This document shows, piece after piece, positions 41,517 to 49,962 of a DNA stretch of 64,000 nucleotides. The notes beneath the pieces are model-generated. The model did not search any database, was not told the origin of the DNA, and was given only the letters and a program-made list of their open reading frames with translations. Origin of the DNA: Paenibacillus sp. FSL H8-0332 (GTDB taxonomy: Bacteria > Bacillota > Bacilli > Paenibacillales > Paenibacillaceae); assembly GCF_037963835.1 (NCBI RefSeq), contig NZ_CP150145.1, positions 4,154,001-4,218,000 on the forward strand, given 5' to 3'. Numbering within the stretch: position 1 is the first letter of the stretch; the number at the start of each line of letters is the position of its first letter. The translations under genes and the position numbers were made by a program.

Positions 41517-41579
41517 TTACTGTAACGGCTTTAACTTCTGAATCTCTTCTACGGAAAGCCCTGTTGCCGGGCGATAACA
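41517..41579 (-). pseudogene. C-terminal remnant of a second Rpn-family nuclease
   Basis: In one frame the minus strand reads CYRPATGLSVEEIQKLKPLQ and then TAA at 41517. This matches the conserved end of Rpn-type putative transposases (ATGLS-EEI-KLK), also seen in the decayed copy at 5872-6384. No other part of the gene is present nearby, so only a scar of about 20 codons is left. Confidence 0.6.
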
Positions 41580-41684
41580 TTTGGTCTGCTCCGTTTCGGT
41601 CTTATTATACCATTATCGCTGCCTGTTTTGCGTAAGGCAAGAGCTGAACCCTTATGAACTTGCAACAATATAATTACATACACG

Positions 41685-41715
41685 CAAAAAGAAAAGGACA
41701 GCCCCAAGGCTATCC
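41685..41715 (-). terminator. intrinsic terminator of the BceAB-type operon
   Basis: On the minus strand stem GGATAGCC/GGCTGTCC with a 4-base loop runs into TTTTCTTTTT, 17 bases after the permease stop. Confidence 0.88.
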
Positions 41716-41731
41716 TCAACATTACATATAA

Positions 41732-43675
41732 TTACAGGGATTCCCGGATTACCCGCTTGTAATACAGGACGGACAGGAGGCCGAAGATTGAATACAGCAC
41801 GGTGTACAGCCCCATCACTACGAACATCGGGGTCAACATCTCGGTCCCGAAGAAGAACCAACCGGATTTTACCGCAAAATAACTGTGACACAGGCCGACA
41901 ATCAGCGGAATACCGAAATTGAACAGCTGCTTGAACCGGATGCCGCTCAGGAGATCCCCTTGGGTGAAGCCCAGCTTGCGCAGGATCGTATATCCTTCCC
42001 GCTCCTCCTCGCTCTCATCCATCTGCTTGAAGTAGAGAATACAGCCAGAGGTAATCAGGAACGTCAGGCCCAGGAAGCCGACAATGAACATAATGAGGCC
42101 CATATTGGTCCGCTGGTTGAACTCAAATTCATATTGCGAGAAGCTTTGCAGCTCCGGCTTTTGCTGCTTATAAATTTCGTACGCCTGCTTAGCCTGTGAG
42201 GATGAGCTAAGATTTATACCGTAATAGATTCCTGCACCACTCACTCTTTTCTGCTCATCCGGGTCTTTATGCTGGAGCAATTCCTGGAAGACAGAATCAT
42301 CCACCACGAACACCCCCAGAATCCCTCCGCCAAAATAGTACGGCAGCACCGCCTCCTCTGATAAACCCACAAGTTGCTGCTTAATAACACCATTCTTGGT
42401 AGAGAAGTCGAGTTCCCCCTTATCCTTCAGCTTAAGCATGGTTTGTTTCGTAGTCGTGTACCCTATAATCCGTACCTCGCCCCGCTGCAAATCAATGTTT
42501 TCCAGACTGCTCTCACTGATCACGGTAGCCAATAGACTGGTGTCATTGTTGGGGAAATTTTTAGTATCCATGACCTCCTTAAGATCCACCTCTACCTGCA
42601 CCGTTGGAATCTCCAGAGTGGTATAACCTATGCCGGCCTGATCCAGCCCCTCCCGGACTCCTGCCTCATCGGCCTTCTGAAGGAAGCCGTAATCATGCGG
42701 CGAGCTCTCGCGCGCGGAGGACTCCACCGAATAATAAGAGATATAGCTCAGAGAGAGCAAACCGATCGCCAGCGCGGATACCGTGGTGATGACCGTCAGC
42801 AGCAGGGCATTCGATTTCATCCGGAACATAATGGAAGAGAGCGATAATACCTCCCGAATGGACAGGTAACCCTTTTTGCTGCGGCGGATGAGATTGAAGA
42901 GGAAGCTGACTGAGCCTTTGTAGAACAGATAGGTTCCGATAATCACCAGGGCGAGGATGGCGATCATCGCAAACATCAATCCGTTCATGCCCGTGAATTT
43001 GCCGCTGAACAGCTCCCCGGAGATATAATATCCTCCGATGATACTTCCGATTCCGAGCACGCCCATCACAACCTCCCACAGAGACATTCTCTGAATACGC
43101 GTCTGGGAAGTGGCCGTAGCCTTGAACAGCGACAGAATGCTCTGGGCCCGGATGAAGGTGTAATTCATGATCATAATCAGCATATACACGGCGGCAAAAA
43201 CCAGCACTGTCCGCTGCAGGGCCTCGGGGGAGAAGCGCAGCGCAGCGACCTGATCGACCTCCAGGATTTTGAACAGAATCATCAGGATCAGCCGTGACAT
43301 CACGAACCCTGCACCGATCCCCGCGAACATCGATCCGAAATATAGAATCAGATTCTCGGCGCTCAGCAGCACGAAGATTCTGCTCTTGGTCAGCCCGATC
43401 AGCTGGAACAACCCGATCTCCTTGCTGCGGCGCTTGATGAAGATGGTGTTCGCATAGAGCAGGAAGATGGCCACAATCGCAACCAGCAGGACAGAGGATG
43501 CGCCGATGGCAGCCCCGCCTTTGATCGAACCGCTGACCTCCTGCATGGCCGGGTCGAACTGCAGCGTCACGAAGGAGAAGTACAGGGCCACACTGAAAAT
43601 AAGCGCGAACACGTAGAGATAATAGTTCTTGATGTTCTTTTTGAGGTTCCGGAGGATAATGTAATTCAGACTCAT
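41732..43675 (-). CDS. BceB-type ABC transporter permease
   Basis: A 647-residue FtsX-type permease with ten predicted helices and one large extracytoplasmic domain between helices 7 and 8 (about residues 305-525), the hallmark of Bce-type peptide-antibiotic resistance transporters. Helix 1 (YYLYVFALIFSVALYFSFV) and helix 2 region (FIKRRSKEIGLFQLIGLTKS) are typical. With its ATPase it frees lipid II-cycle intermediates from peptides such as bacitracin or lantibiotics and signals to a BceS kinase. It overlaps the ATPase gene by four bases. Target antibiotic unknown. Confidence 0.92.
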   Translation of the reverse strand: MSLNYIILRNLKKNIKNYYLYVFALIFSVALYFSFVTLQFDPAMQEVSGSIKGGAAIGASSVLLVAIVAIFLLYANTIFIKRRSKEIGLFQLIGLTKSRIFVLLSAENLILYFGSMFAGIGAGFVMSRLILMILFKILEVDQVAALRFSPEALQRTVLVFAAVYMLIMIMNYTFIRAQSILSLFKATATSQTRIQRMSLWEVVMGVLGIGSIIGGYYISGELFSGKFTGMNGLMFAMIAILALVIIGTYLFYKGSVSFLFNLIRRSKKGYLSIREVLSLSSIMFRMKSNALLLTVITTVSALAIGLLSLSYISYYSVESSARESSPHDYGFLQKADEAGVREGLDQAGIGYTTLEIPTVQVEVDLKEVMDTKNFPNNDTSLLATVISESSLENIDLQRGEVRIIGYTTTKQTMLKLKDKGELDFSTKNGVIKQQLVGLSEEAVLPYYFGGGILGVFVVDDSVFQELLQHKDPDEQKRVSGAGIYYGINLSSSSQAKQAYEIYKQQKPELQSFSQYEFEFNQRTNMGLIMFIVGFLGLTFLITSGCILYFKQMDESEEEREGYTILRKLGFTQGDLLSGIRFKQLFNFGIPLIVGLCHSYFAVKSGWFFFGTEMLTPMFVVMGLYTVLYSIFGLLSVLYYKRVIRESL

Positions 43676-44427
43676 TGCGTGACACCACCAAGTACGCCCT
43701 GGGTGCTGATAATATCATTAAAGAAGGATTGCCGCGACTCCTCCCCCTTGTTCAGCTGGGTATAGATTTGCCCGTCCCGGATGAAGACCACGCGGCTGCA
43801 GTAGCTTGCGGCAACAGCATCATGCGTAACCATGACAATGGTAGCTTCACGCTTGCTGTTCATGGCGGCCAGCTTGTTCAGCAGATCGGAGGCAGATTTG
43901 GAATCCAAGGCTCCTGTAGGCTCATCGGCAAAAATAATGCTCGGATCATGCACGAACGCCCGCGCCGCAGACGTACGCTGCTTCTGCCCGCCGGAGATCT
44001 CCGCCGGATATTTGTCCTTCAGCTCATAGATTCCCAGCTCGCCTGCTACCTGGTCGAATTTCTGATGCGCCTCCTTCTTGGACATGCCTGTAATCGACAG
44101 CGGCAGCATGATATTCTCCTTGACCGTCAAGGTATCGAGCAGATTATAATCCTGAAAAATGAACCCGAGATGATGCTTGCGGAACTCGGCGAGCTGCTTC
44201 TCCTTCATCCCGGTGAATTCCTTGCCCTCAATTTCTATCGTGCCCTTGCTTACCCGGTCAATCGAGGAGAGAACGTTCAGCAGCGTCGTTTTGCCGGACC
44301 CGGACGGACCCATGATTCCTACGAACTCGCCCTTGTCGACCTGAAGATCAATGCCCCTCAGAACTTCCTGTTTATTGAATTTGTTGCCATAGGTTTTATA
44401 GATTTTGTTAGCCTGCATGATAAGCAT
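43672..44427 (-). CDS. BceA-type ABC transporter ATPase
   Basis: A 251-residue ABC ATPase of the LolD/MacB-like Bce type. Walker A GPSGSGKTT (about 41-49), Q-loop IFQDYNLLDT, signature ISGGQKQRTSAARAF (with the less common T for A), Walker B SIIFADEPTGALDSKSA and H-loop MVTHDAVAAS. The N-terminus YGNKFNKQEVLRGIDLQVDK is usual. AAGGAGTGGGGAACAG precedes the ATG. Expression is likely driven from the BceR-type site at 44513-44530. Coupled to the permease gene by a four-base overlap. Confidence 0.92.
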   Translation of the reverse strand: MLIMQANKIYKTYGNKFNKQEVLRGIDLQVDKGEFVGIMGPSGSGKTTLLNVLSSIDRVSKGTIEIEGKEFTGMKEKQLAEFRKHHLGFIFQDYNLLDTLTVKENIMLPLSITGMSKKEAHQKFDQVAGELGIYELKDKYPAEISGGQKQRTSAARAFVHDPSIIFADEPTGALDSKSASDLLNKLAAMNSKREATIVMVTHDAVAASYCSRVVFIRDGQIYTQLNKGEESRQSFFNDIISTQGVLGGVTQ

Positions 44428-44455
44428 CTGTTCCCCACTCCTTTTCTATAGCTCT

Positions 44456-44461
44456 ATCATA
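44456..44461 (-). promoter_or_regulatory. candidate -10 of the bceAB-like promoter
   Basis: TATGAT on the minus strand, 29 bases before the ATPase ATG. The -35 position (AGGAAA) is poor, as expected of a promoter needing an activator bound at the palindrome about 50 bases further upstream. Confidence 0.45.
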
Positions 44462-44512
44462 AGCTCGTGGAGGATCATTTTCCTGCGCTTCGCCGAACAA
44501 ATGGAACAGGCA

Positions 44513-44530
44513 TGTGACACTATTGTCACA
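44513..44530. promoter_or_regulatory. perfect 7-4-7 palindrome, likely binding site of the BceR-type regulator
   Basis: TGTGACA-CTAT-TGTCACA lies 86-103 bases before the ATPase start and overlaps the kinase stop codon. BceR-type regulators bind inverted repeats with TGT-AC-type half sites in front of their transporter genes. Confidence 0.65.
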
Positions 44531-45530
44531 TACCTGTTAGGCGCTGAAAGTCATTTTCCCTTGGAAAAGTCAGCGTAAATACACTCCCCTGCCCAAGCAC
44601 GGAAGCAGCGTGAAGTCTGATCTGCAGCGGTTCCGCAACCTGCCGGGTCAGGTACAGCCCCATGCCGGTAGCTGCCCCCTCCTGGCGGAAGCGCGATGAG
44701 GTGAAGCCCTTATCGTAGATGCGCGGCAGATCCCTGGGGTCCATCCCCTGGCCGCTGTCCTCAATGACAAGCACAACATGGCCGCCCTCTTCACGGCTCC
44801 GAATGACGATATCGGAGGCTTCGCTGTATTTCACAGCATTGGTCAGGAGCTGCCGAAGCATGAAGGCCAGCCATTTGCCGTCTGTAAGTACCGTTTCAGC
44901 TTCAAGCTCCACATCGAAGCCGATGCGTTTGGAGATACACCAGGATTTCAGTGCCCGGATCTCCTTATTAAGAATAGGAGCAAGACCGACCTTCTCAATG
45001 AACAGATCATTGCGGATGAAGGGAATCCGCTTCTGATGCAGCTGCTGGTCAAGCAGATGGTGGATGCGCAGCCATTCGTACATCATCTGTCTTTGCAGGG
45101 TCTCATCCGGCAGGCGTTCTATCATGAGCTGCATGGCTGTCAGCGGGGTCTTGACCTCATGTATCCAGGCCAGCAGTTCGTCCTTCTCCGATTCCAGCAG
45201 CCCGACATTCACGGAGGATTCGCGCTTGTAACGGTCCGTCTGGGCGCTGACCGCCTCATGGACCAGCCGCTCCATCGGACTACCCGGATCGAGGACCGCC
45301 TGCAGCTCATAGATCTGATCCCAGGAGGCAAGGCTCCTGTAGAACCGGGTCTCCCGGGAATACCGCAGGTAGACGAAGGCCAGACAGAGCATCGTATTCA
45401 ACAGCACAATGTACAGGACCGGCAGCAGCGGGATTGCAGAATCAATATAGGCCACGAATATAATAATCAGCTGGAGGACGGCCAGCAGGAGCAGCCAGCT
45501 CCGCTTCTCGGTGATGTATTTCCTTATCAT
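44526..45530 (-). CDS. BceS-type intramembrane-sensing histidine kinase
   Basis: A 334-residue kinase with two N-terminal helices (about 13-31 and 35-54) joined by only a few residues, so it has no extracellular sensor; this is the BceS type, which senses through its partner transporter. Phospho-His is in LLAWIHEVKTPLTAMQLM (His near residue 124). The ATPase core shows VLVIEDSGQGMDPRDL and GAATGMGLYLTRQVAE. It overlaps the regulator gene by four bases and lies directly upstream of the transporter genes. Confidence 0.92.
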   Translation of the reverse strand: MIRKYITEKRSWLLLLAVLQLIIIFVAYIDSAIPLLPVLYIVLLNTMLCLAFVYLRYSRETRFYRSLASWDQIYELQAVLDPGSPMERLVHEAVSAQTDRYKRESSVNVGLLESEKDELLAWIHEVKTPLTAMQLMIERLPDETLQRQMMYEWLRIHHLLDQQLHQKRIPFIRNDLFIEKVGLAPILNKEIRALKSWCISKRIGFDVELEAETVLTDGKWLAFMLRQLLTNAVKYSEASDIVIRSREEGGHVVLVIEDSGQGMDPRDLPRIYDKGFTSSRFRQEGAATGMGLYLTRQVAEPLQIRLHAASVLGQGSVFTLTFPRENDFQRLTGM

Positions 45531-46216
45531 TCTTCCGCCTCTTCAGTCGCCATATACCCTTGCCCCACCTTAGTCTCTATGTAGGCATCCAGACCGAGCG
45601 GCTCCAGCTTCTTGCGCAGCCGGTTCACGTTCACAGTCAGCGTATTATCGCTGACAAAATGCTCGTTGTCCCACAGGCTGGTGATAATCTCCTCACGCTC
45701 CACAATGCTGTTTTTGCGCTCCAGCAGGATTTTGAGAATCAGCATCTCATTCTTCGTGAGCAGCGCCGCTCCCCCGCTCCCCGTAACCGTATTCTTCACG
45801 AACTCAATCGCCGCTCCGCGCCAGGTCTTCAGCTCCGTGCCTTCCTTGCTGTAATTATAGACCCGGCGGAGGATGGCCTGAATCTTGGCAATCAGCACCT
45901 CGAAGTGGAACGGCTTCTGAATGAAATCATCGGCCCCAAGCTGCATCGACATCACCATATCGCTCGGATGGTCCCGGGAGGAGAGGAAAATAATCGGCAC
46001 CTTGGAGTGGCTGCGCAGAATCCGGCACCAGTGGAACCCGTCGAACTGCGGCAGCTGGATATCAATCACCACCAGGTCGGGCTTCACCTCCGAGAACTCC
46101 TGCAGTACCTTACCGAAATTTGTAATCCCGTAAACCTCATAGGACCATTGGGCAAGCCTCTCCTTAATCTCCCCGAACAGAGTGATATCATCTTCGATTA
46201 GCATTATTTTGAACAC
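45527..46216 (-). CDS. BceR-type OmpR-family response regulator
   Basis: A 229-residue regulator: receiver with Asp in LVVIDIQLPQFDGFHWCR and Lys in DDFIQKPFHFEVL, then an OmpR-type winged helix (LLTKNEMLILKILLERKNSI to NTLTVNVNRLRKKLE). The start is GTG 46216, eight bases after GGAG; the longer frame to 46318 is unlikely. It should be phosphorylated by the kinase encoded with a 4-base overlap and switch on the bceAB-like genes via the palindrome at 44513-44530. Confidence 0.92.
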   Translation of the reverse strand: MFKIMLIEDDITLFGEIKERLAQWSYEVYGITNFGKVLQEFSEVKPDLVVIDIQLPQFDGFHWCRILRSHSKVPIIFLSSRDHPSDMVMSMQLGADDFIQKPFHFEVLIAKIQAILRRVYNYSKEGTELKTWRGAAIEFVKNTVTGSGGAALLTKNEMLILKILLERKNSIVEREEIITSLWDNEHFVSDNTLTVNVNRLRKKLEPLGLDAYIETKVGQGYMATEEAEE

Positions 46217-46318
46217 AAAGGACTCTCCTTCAGCAGTATTGCTATTCATTAATCCAATTGGATAATTATACTTCACATTGATGAATTGACAAAGGCTTGG
46301 GCAAGCTCTAGCCTTCAC

Positions 46319-47278
46319 TCATACGGTCTGCCGCTCAATCAGGTTCAAATGAATCTCTTCATGGGCCTGGCTTCCGTCCACCGCCTGCAGCAAAGCCCTC
46401 CGTCCGATCTCCACCAGCGGGATCTCGAAGGTCGTGATATGCATCATTCTGGCGATCGGCTGATTGTCGAACCCTACAATGGCAAGCTGACCCGGCACCT
46501 CAAGCCCATTCTCCCGGCAAAAGGACAGAATTCCCGCCGCCACCTGATCACTGGTAACCAGCAGTGCAGTGGGAGGGTCGTCCATCTTCAGAATCCGCTG
46601 CATAATCCATTCCCCGTCTTCCAGCTGCACACAATCATAGAACATATAGTCATGGTTATAGGCTTCATTCCGGTTCATATAGAAGTCCCGGTAGGCCGCC
46701 TCCCTTAAATTGCTGTTAGGACTGGACTGTCTGGCCAGGCAATAGCCGATCTTATAATGACCTTTGCCCCGCAAATAGGTAAGCGCACGGGTAAAGCTCT
46801 GATAATGATCCATAAATATGGAGGACACCTGATGTCCCCTGCCGTCCTCCAGGACAATTATAGGTCCATACTGCACATACTCGTCAACAATCTCCCAGCT
46901 GCAGGTCCGCGAACAGATAATCAGCGCATCAATTTGCTTCAGCTTCAGCATCATCAGTGCATCCAGCTCCCGCTCTGCTTCATAGTTGGACTGAATCAGC
47001 ACCAGCTTATAATTATCCTTGATAGCCTCATCCGCTATTCCTTCCACGACCATCCCGAAATACGGCCGCGTGATATAGGGAACGACCACCCCTATCAGAT
47101 TCGTCCTGCCCCTGCTTAGATGTACTGCATTAATATTACGTTCATAATCAGCCGTCTCCATGGCCTGCAGAACGGCTTCCCTCTTAGCCTTGCTTACATA
47201 AGGATGGCCGTTAAGAACACGGGACACCGTTGTGACCGAGACTCCGGCCAGCTTCGCAATATCTTTGATATTCGCCAT
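46319..47278 (-). CDS. LacI-family transcriptional regulator
   Basis: A 319-residue repressor. Residues 1-50 are the LacI HTH (MANIKDIAKLAGVSVTTVSR) with the hinge helix (VHLSRGRTNLIGVVVP); the remainder is a periplasmic-binding-protein-like sugar sensor with TALLVTSDQVAAGILSFCRE and LAIVGFDNQPIARMM. Start ATG 47278 follows GGAAGGTGG. Its target is unclear: it is upstream of the BceR gene on the same strand, and no sugar genes flank it directly. It may act on the polysaccharide island 6 kb away or on unlinked genes. Confidence 0.88.
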   Translation of the reverse strand: MANIKDIAKLAGVSVTTVSRVLNGHPYVSKAKREAVLQAMETADYERNINAVHLSRGRTNLIGVVVPYITRPYFGMVVEGIADEAIKDNYKLVLIQSNYEAERELDALMMLKLKQIDALIICSRTCSWEIVDEYVQYGPIIVLEDGRGHQVSSIFMDHYQSFTRALTYLRGKGHYKIGYCLARQSSPNSNLREAAYRDFYMNRNEAYNHDYMFYDCVQLEDGEWIMQRILKMDDPPTALLVTSDQVAAGILSFCRENGLEVPGQLAIVGFDNQPIARMMHITTFEIPLVEIGRRALLQAVDGSQAHEEIHLNLIERQTV

Positions 47279-47453
47279 AATTCCACCTTCCCATGCTTGC
47301 TGCATACCTCCTGTACTCCTGTTAATCTTACCTCAAACCGCCGGAATGCGTTACATTCAGACCACAAATAAAGCGTTTGACATGGAAGGCGTTTCAGTGG
47401 TTCTGAAATAGGGCGGAATCAGGGCTAACTATTGTAAAAGAGGTGAATAGACG

Positions 47454-47951
47454 ATGTACAACGAGGATGACGGGGCTGATCCAAAGAATCACTACCAGGA
47501 CTTATGGGATACGTATGAGGCTCTGGCCGGATTCATGGGTGCACAGCTGATCGAATACCCTTTTCCGCAGACTATAGGGTCTCAGGTTTCGCTTGAGCTG
47601 CTGACCAAATTCCATACGTCATTGCTGGCAGAAAGCCTGCTGCTGAATTCAGGTTTCTGCCACGAGGCTTATTGCATACTGCGCCTGATGCTTGAATATA
47701 CGATTACCTTGAAATTCATTCTGCTCCTGCCTGAAGTAAGGGCTGTGCTCTATTTGGATGACACCGCTGCAGCTTCCCGGCTGTTTGTTTTCGACATTCC
47801 GCTAATGGCAGTCGAGACCCGTATGCAGGAGTGGCTGCCTGTCATTGAAAATCCTCTTTCCGGCTGCTCCAGACCGTATGAAGCCGTTGATTTGCTGGCG
47901 AAATCCTGTGAGCTGACAGCACTTATGCTGGAAACCGGCCGGAATACATAA
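47454..47951 (+). CDS. hypothetical protein, helical
   Basis: A 165-residue, mostly helical protein that I do not recognise. Two cysteines occur in the segment LNSGFCHEAYCILRLMLEY; the His-Glu-Ala-Tyr pattern there resembles DUF5677-type helical proteins but the match is too weak to name it. The ATG follows GAGGTGAATAGACG. It has its own promoter region (TTGACA at 47377) and ends at a strong hairpin. No signal peptide or membrane helix. Confidence 0.65.
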   Translation: MYNEDDGADPKNHYQDLWDTYEALAGFMGAQLIEYPFPQTIGSQVSLELLTKFHTSLLAESLLLNSGFCHEAYCILRLMLEYTITLKFILLLPEVRAVLYLDDTAAASRLFVFDIPLMAVETRMQEWLPVIENPLSGCSRPYEAVDLLAKSCELTALMLETGRNT

Positions 47952-48003
47952 GAGCCGGGCAGGCAGATCAAGAGTTCATCCTGAATACTGCCTGGCCCGG
48001 CTC
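47952..48003. terminator. long hairpin between convergent genes
   Basis: GAGCCGGGCAGGCAG pairs with CTGCCTGGCCCGGCTC (one bulge), loop 21 bases. It starts in the stop region of the upstream gene and separates it from the convergent isochorismatase-like gene. No T-run follows, so termination is probable but not proven. Confidence 0.65.
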
Positions 48004-48026
48004 CATGTGGAAGCGGTACCTTGTGC

Positions 48027-48623
48027 TTAGTTCAAACCTGCTGTAATTTCTTCACTTGTCCGGATACGGCCTATTCTCGGGAAGATCGTCCGGCAGACAT
48101 AATCATGCTCTTCCCGGGTACTTGCGGTCATTGCGTCCTCTGCGAATACTTGCTGATAGCCATGCTGATAGGCTTCTCTGGCTGTAGTATCCACGCCAAT
48201 GTTGGTGGAGATGCCGCAGAGCACGATGCTCTGAATGCCACGGCGGCGCAGTTGCAGGTCAAGATCCGTGCCGTAAAAAGCTCCCCATTGCCGTTTCGTA
48301 ATCGTGTACGTATGCTTGAATTCTGCAATGGCCGGTACAATGTGATCCCAGCCTTCCGGATAGTTCACATGTGGCGTCCCGGAATCAGTCACAGGTCTGA
48401 CCATATCCTTCCCATCCAGGCTCGATACCTTGACCAGCACCACAAATGCCCCTTTCTGTGTAAAAGCATCCACTAGCTTTACCGCATTCTCTATGACCTG
48501 AGCAGCCGTATGAGGGGCGGCCTGAAGACCGCCTCCTGCGATGCCGTTCTGCAGGTCAATCACGACTAGTGCCGTTTTGGCTGTTTCAAGGGTTAATGCC
48601 GCGGTTTCCTGTAAGTCTTCCAT
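48027..48623 (-). CDS. isochorismatase-family cysteine hydrolase
   Basis: A 198-residue hydrolase. The catalytic triad of the family is visible: Asp23 in ALVVIDLQNG, Lys in ITKRQWGAF and Cys in IVLCGISTNIGVDTTARE; the last segment is the strongest marker. Members cleave isochorismate, nicotinamide, N-carbamoylsarcosine or similar amides/ethers; the substrate here is unknown. I choose ATG 48623, eight bases after GGAG; the GTG at 48632 overlaps that site. The stop lies 24 bases from the hairpin at 47952-48003. Confidence 0.88.
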   Translation of the reverse strand: MEDLQETAALTLETAKTALVVIDLQNGIAGGGLQAAPHTAAQVIENAVKLVDAFTQKGAFVVLVKVSSLDGKDMVRPVTDSGTPHVNYPEGWDHIVPAIAEFKHTYTITKRQWGAFYGTDLDLQLRRRGIQSIVLCGISTNIGVDTTAREAYQHGYQQVFAEDAMTASTREEHDYVCRTIFPRIGRIRTSEEITAGLN

Positions 48624-48650
48624 CTTCTTCACTCCTGTTATTCTATAATT

Positions 48651-49865
48651 TTACTCCCCTGCTGGCAGTCTGATTGCATTCAGCTTCCGGTAGACTTTGA
48701 AATACACCCAGATCGCGTTAATCAGCAGCAAACCGCCAGTAACTATAAATACAACCCGTATGCCGAATGCCGCAGCCACTTGTCCGCCGAGTACAGAACC
48801 GCCGAAGACACCCAGATAGCCTGCCGACATATGGAGGCCGAACACTCTGCCGGTCAGTTCCGCCGGGGTGATCTTTTTGACCAGGATCGATACCGAGGGA
48901 ACCAGCCCCCCTGCCGCCAAGCCCAGCAAAAAACGCAGACCCATCAGCTCCCAGGGACTCCGGACATAGGCTTGCGGGATAAAAATCAGTCCGGCTGCGA
49001 TCAGGGCGAACAGGATCACCTTATAGGCCCCGATCCGGTCCGAGAGCCGGCCGAGCCTTGGTGCAGCTATTATATTGGCCAGCCCGGAAGCCGAGAAGGT
49101 AAGTCCGGCGATCAGCGCCACATGACTGGCAGTCCGGGACAGCTCGGTTACATAGACCGTCATGATCGGCTCTATTGAGTAGAGGGCTACCGTCAAGACG
49201 AAGAACGTTACGAACAAGGTAAGCGTCAGGCTTTTCTGCGGAACACTGGCCCATACTTCCTTCATACGTTGCGACTTTGAATGCTCACGGGTGAAGGATT
49301 CTTTCACGAAGGCTAGTGTCAGGGCAAAGACCATCAGCATTAGGGCGCCGGTCACAAAAAAAGTGTTCTGCACACCCAGATTCTCAGCGGTAAAGCCGCC
49401 GATGGTCGGACCCAGCAGGGAACCGGCAATATTCGCCGTGGACAAGGTGCCCAGTGCATACCCCGCTTGCTCCTTATCGGTCTGTGTGGCAATAAGTGTC
49501 GTGCAGGCGGTGCCGTAACCTGTGATTGCCCCCTGCAGCAGACGCAGTACGATTAGGACATACACATGATGCGCCAATCCCATGCAGCCGATGATCACCG
49601 CCATTCCGAGACTCGCCCGCAGCAGCATCGGCTTACGCCCCACCTTGTCGGCAGCCAGTCCCCAGATAGGTGAGAAGATAGCGGATAAGATATAGGTGAT
49701 GCCAAAAGCAAACCCGGACAGCCGCGCAACGGAGCCCGCATCCCCTACTCCCAGCTGCTGGATATATAAGGGCAGTACCGGAGCAATCTGGCTCATTCCC
49801 ACGCCCGTCACGAACATGCCGAACCAGCATACGATCAGATTTCTTCTCCATACCGGCATAACCAT
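48651..49865 (-). CDS. MFS transporter (drug efflux type)
   Basis: A 404-residue, 12-helix major facilitator of the DHA1 type. Motif A between helices 2 and 3 is visible as GLAADKVGRKPMLLRA; motif C (GPTIGGFTAENLGVQ) in helix 5 marks a drug/H+ antiporter. The repeat of motif A in the second half is GRLSDRIGAYKVILFAL. ATG 49865 or 49859 are both possible behind GGAAGG. The substrate is unknown. It is the first gene before the isochorismatase-like gene (27-base gap), so the two may form an operon. Confidence 0.87.
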   Translation of the reverse strand: MVMPVWRRNLIVCWFGMFVTGVGMSQIAPVLPLYIQQLGVGDAGSVARLSGFAFGITYILSAIFSPIWGLAADKVGRKPMLLRASLGMAVIIGCMGLAHHVYVLIVLRLLQGAITGYGTACTTLIATQTDKEQAGYALGTLSTANIAGSLLGPTIGGFTAENLGVQNTFFVTGALMLMVFALTLAFVKESFTREHSKSQRMKEVWASVPQKSLTLTLFVTFFVLTVALYSIEPIMTVYVTELSRTASHVALIAGLTFSASGLANIIAAPRLGRLSDRIGAYKVILFALIAAGLIFIPQAYVRSPWELMGLRFLLGLAAGGLVPSVSILVKKITPAELTGRVFGLHMSAGYLGVFGGSVLGGQVAAAFGIRVVFIVTGGLLLINAIWVYFKVYRKLNAIRLPAGE

Positions 49866-49962
49866 AAGCCTTCCTTCTGTTATGAATCCACTATTGTGTG
49901 TGCGCACCTCACAATAACATCCTCATTTTAACAGCCGAAATTCCCTCATACCATGCATTATC

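Noticed and set aside
42693..43718. 341-codon minus-strand frame in another phase of the BceB gene
   Set aside because: Overlaps the conserved BceB protein entirely; composition (Arg/Gly/His rich) is that of an out-of-frame read.
48021..48476. Plus-strand 151-codon frame opposite the isochorismatase-like gene
   Set aside because: Antisense of a gene with clear catalytic motifs; no ribosome site.
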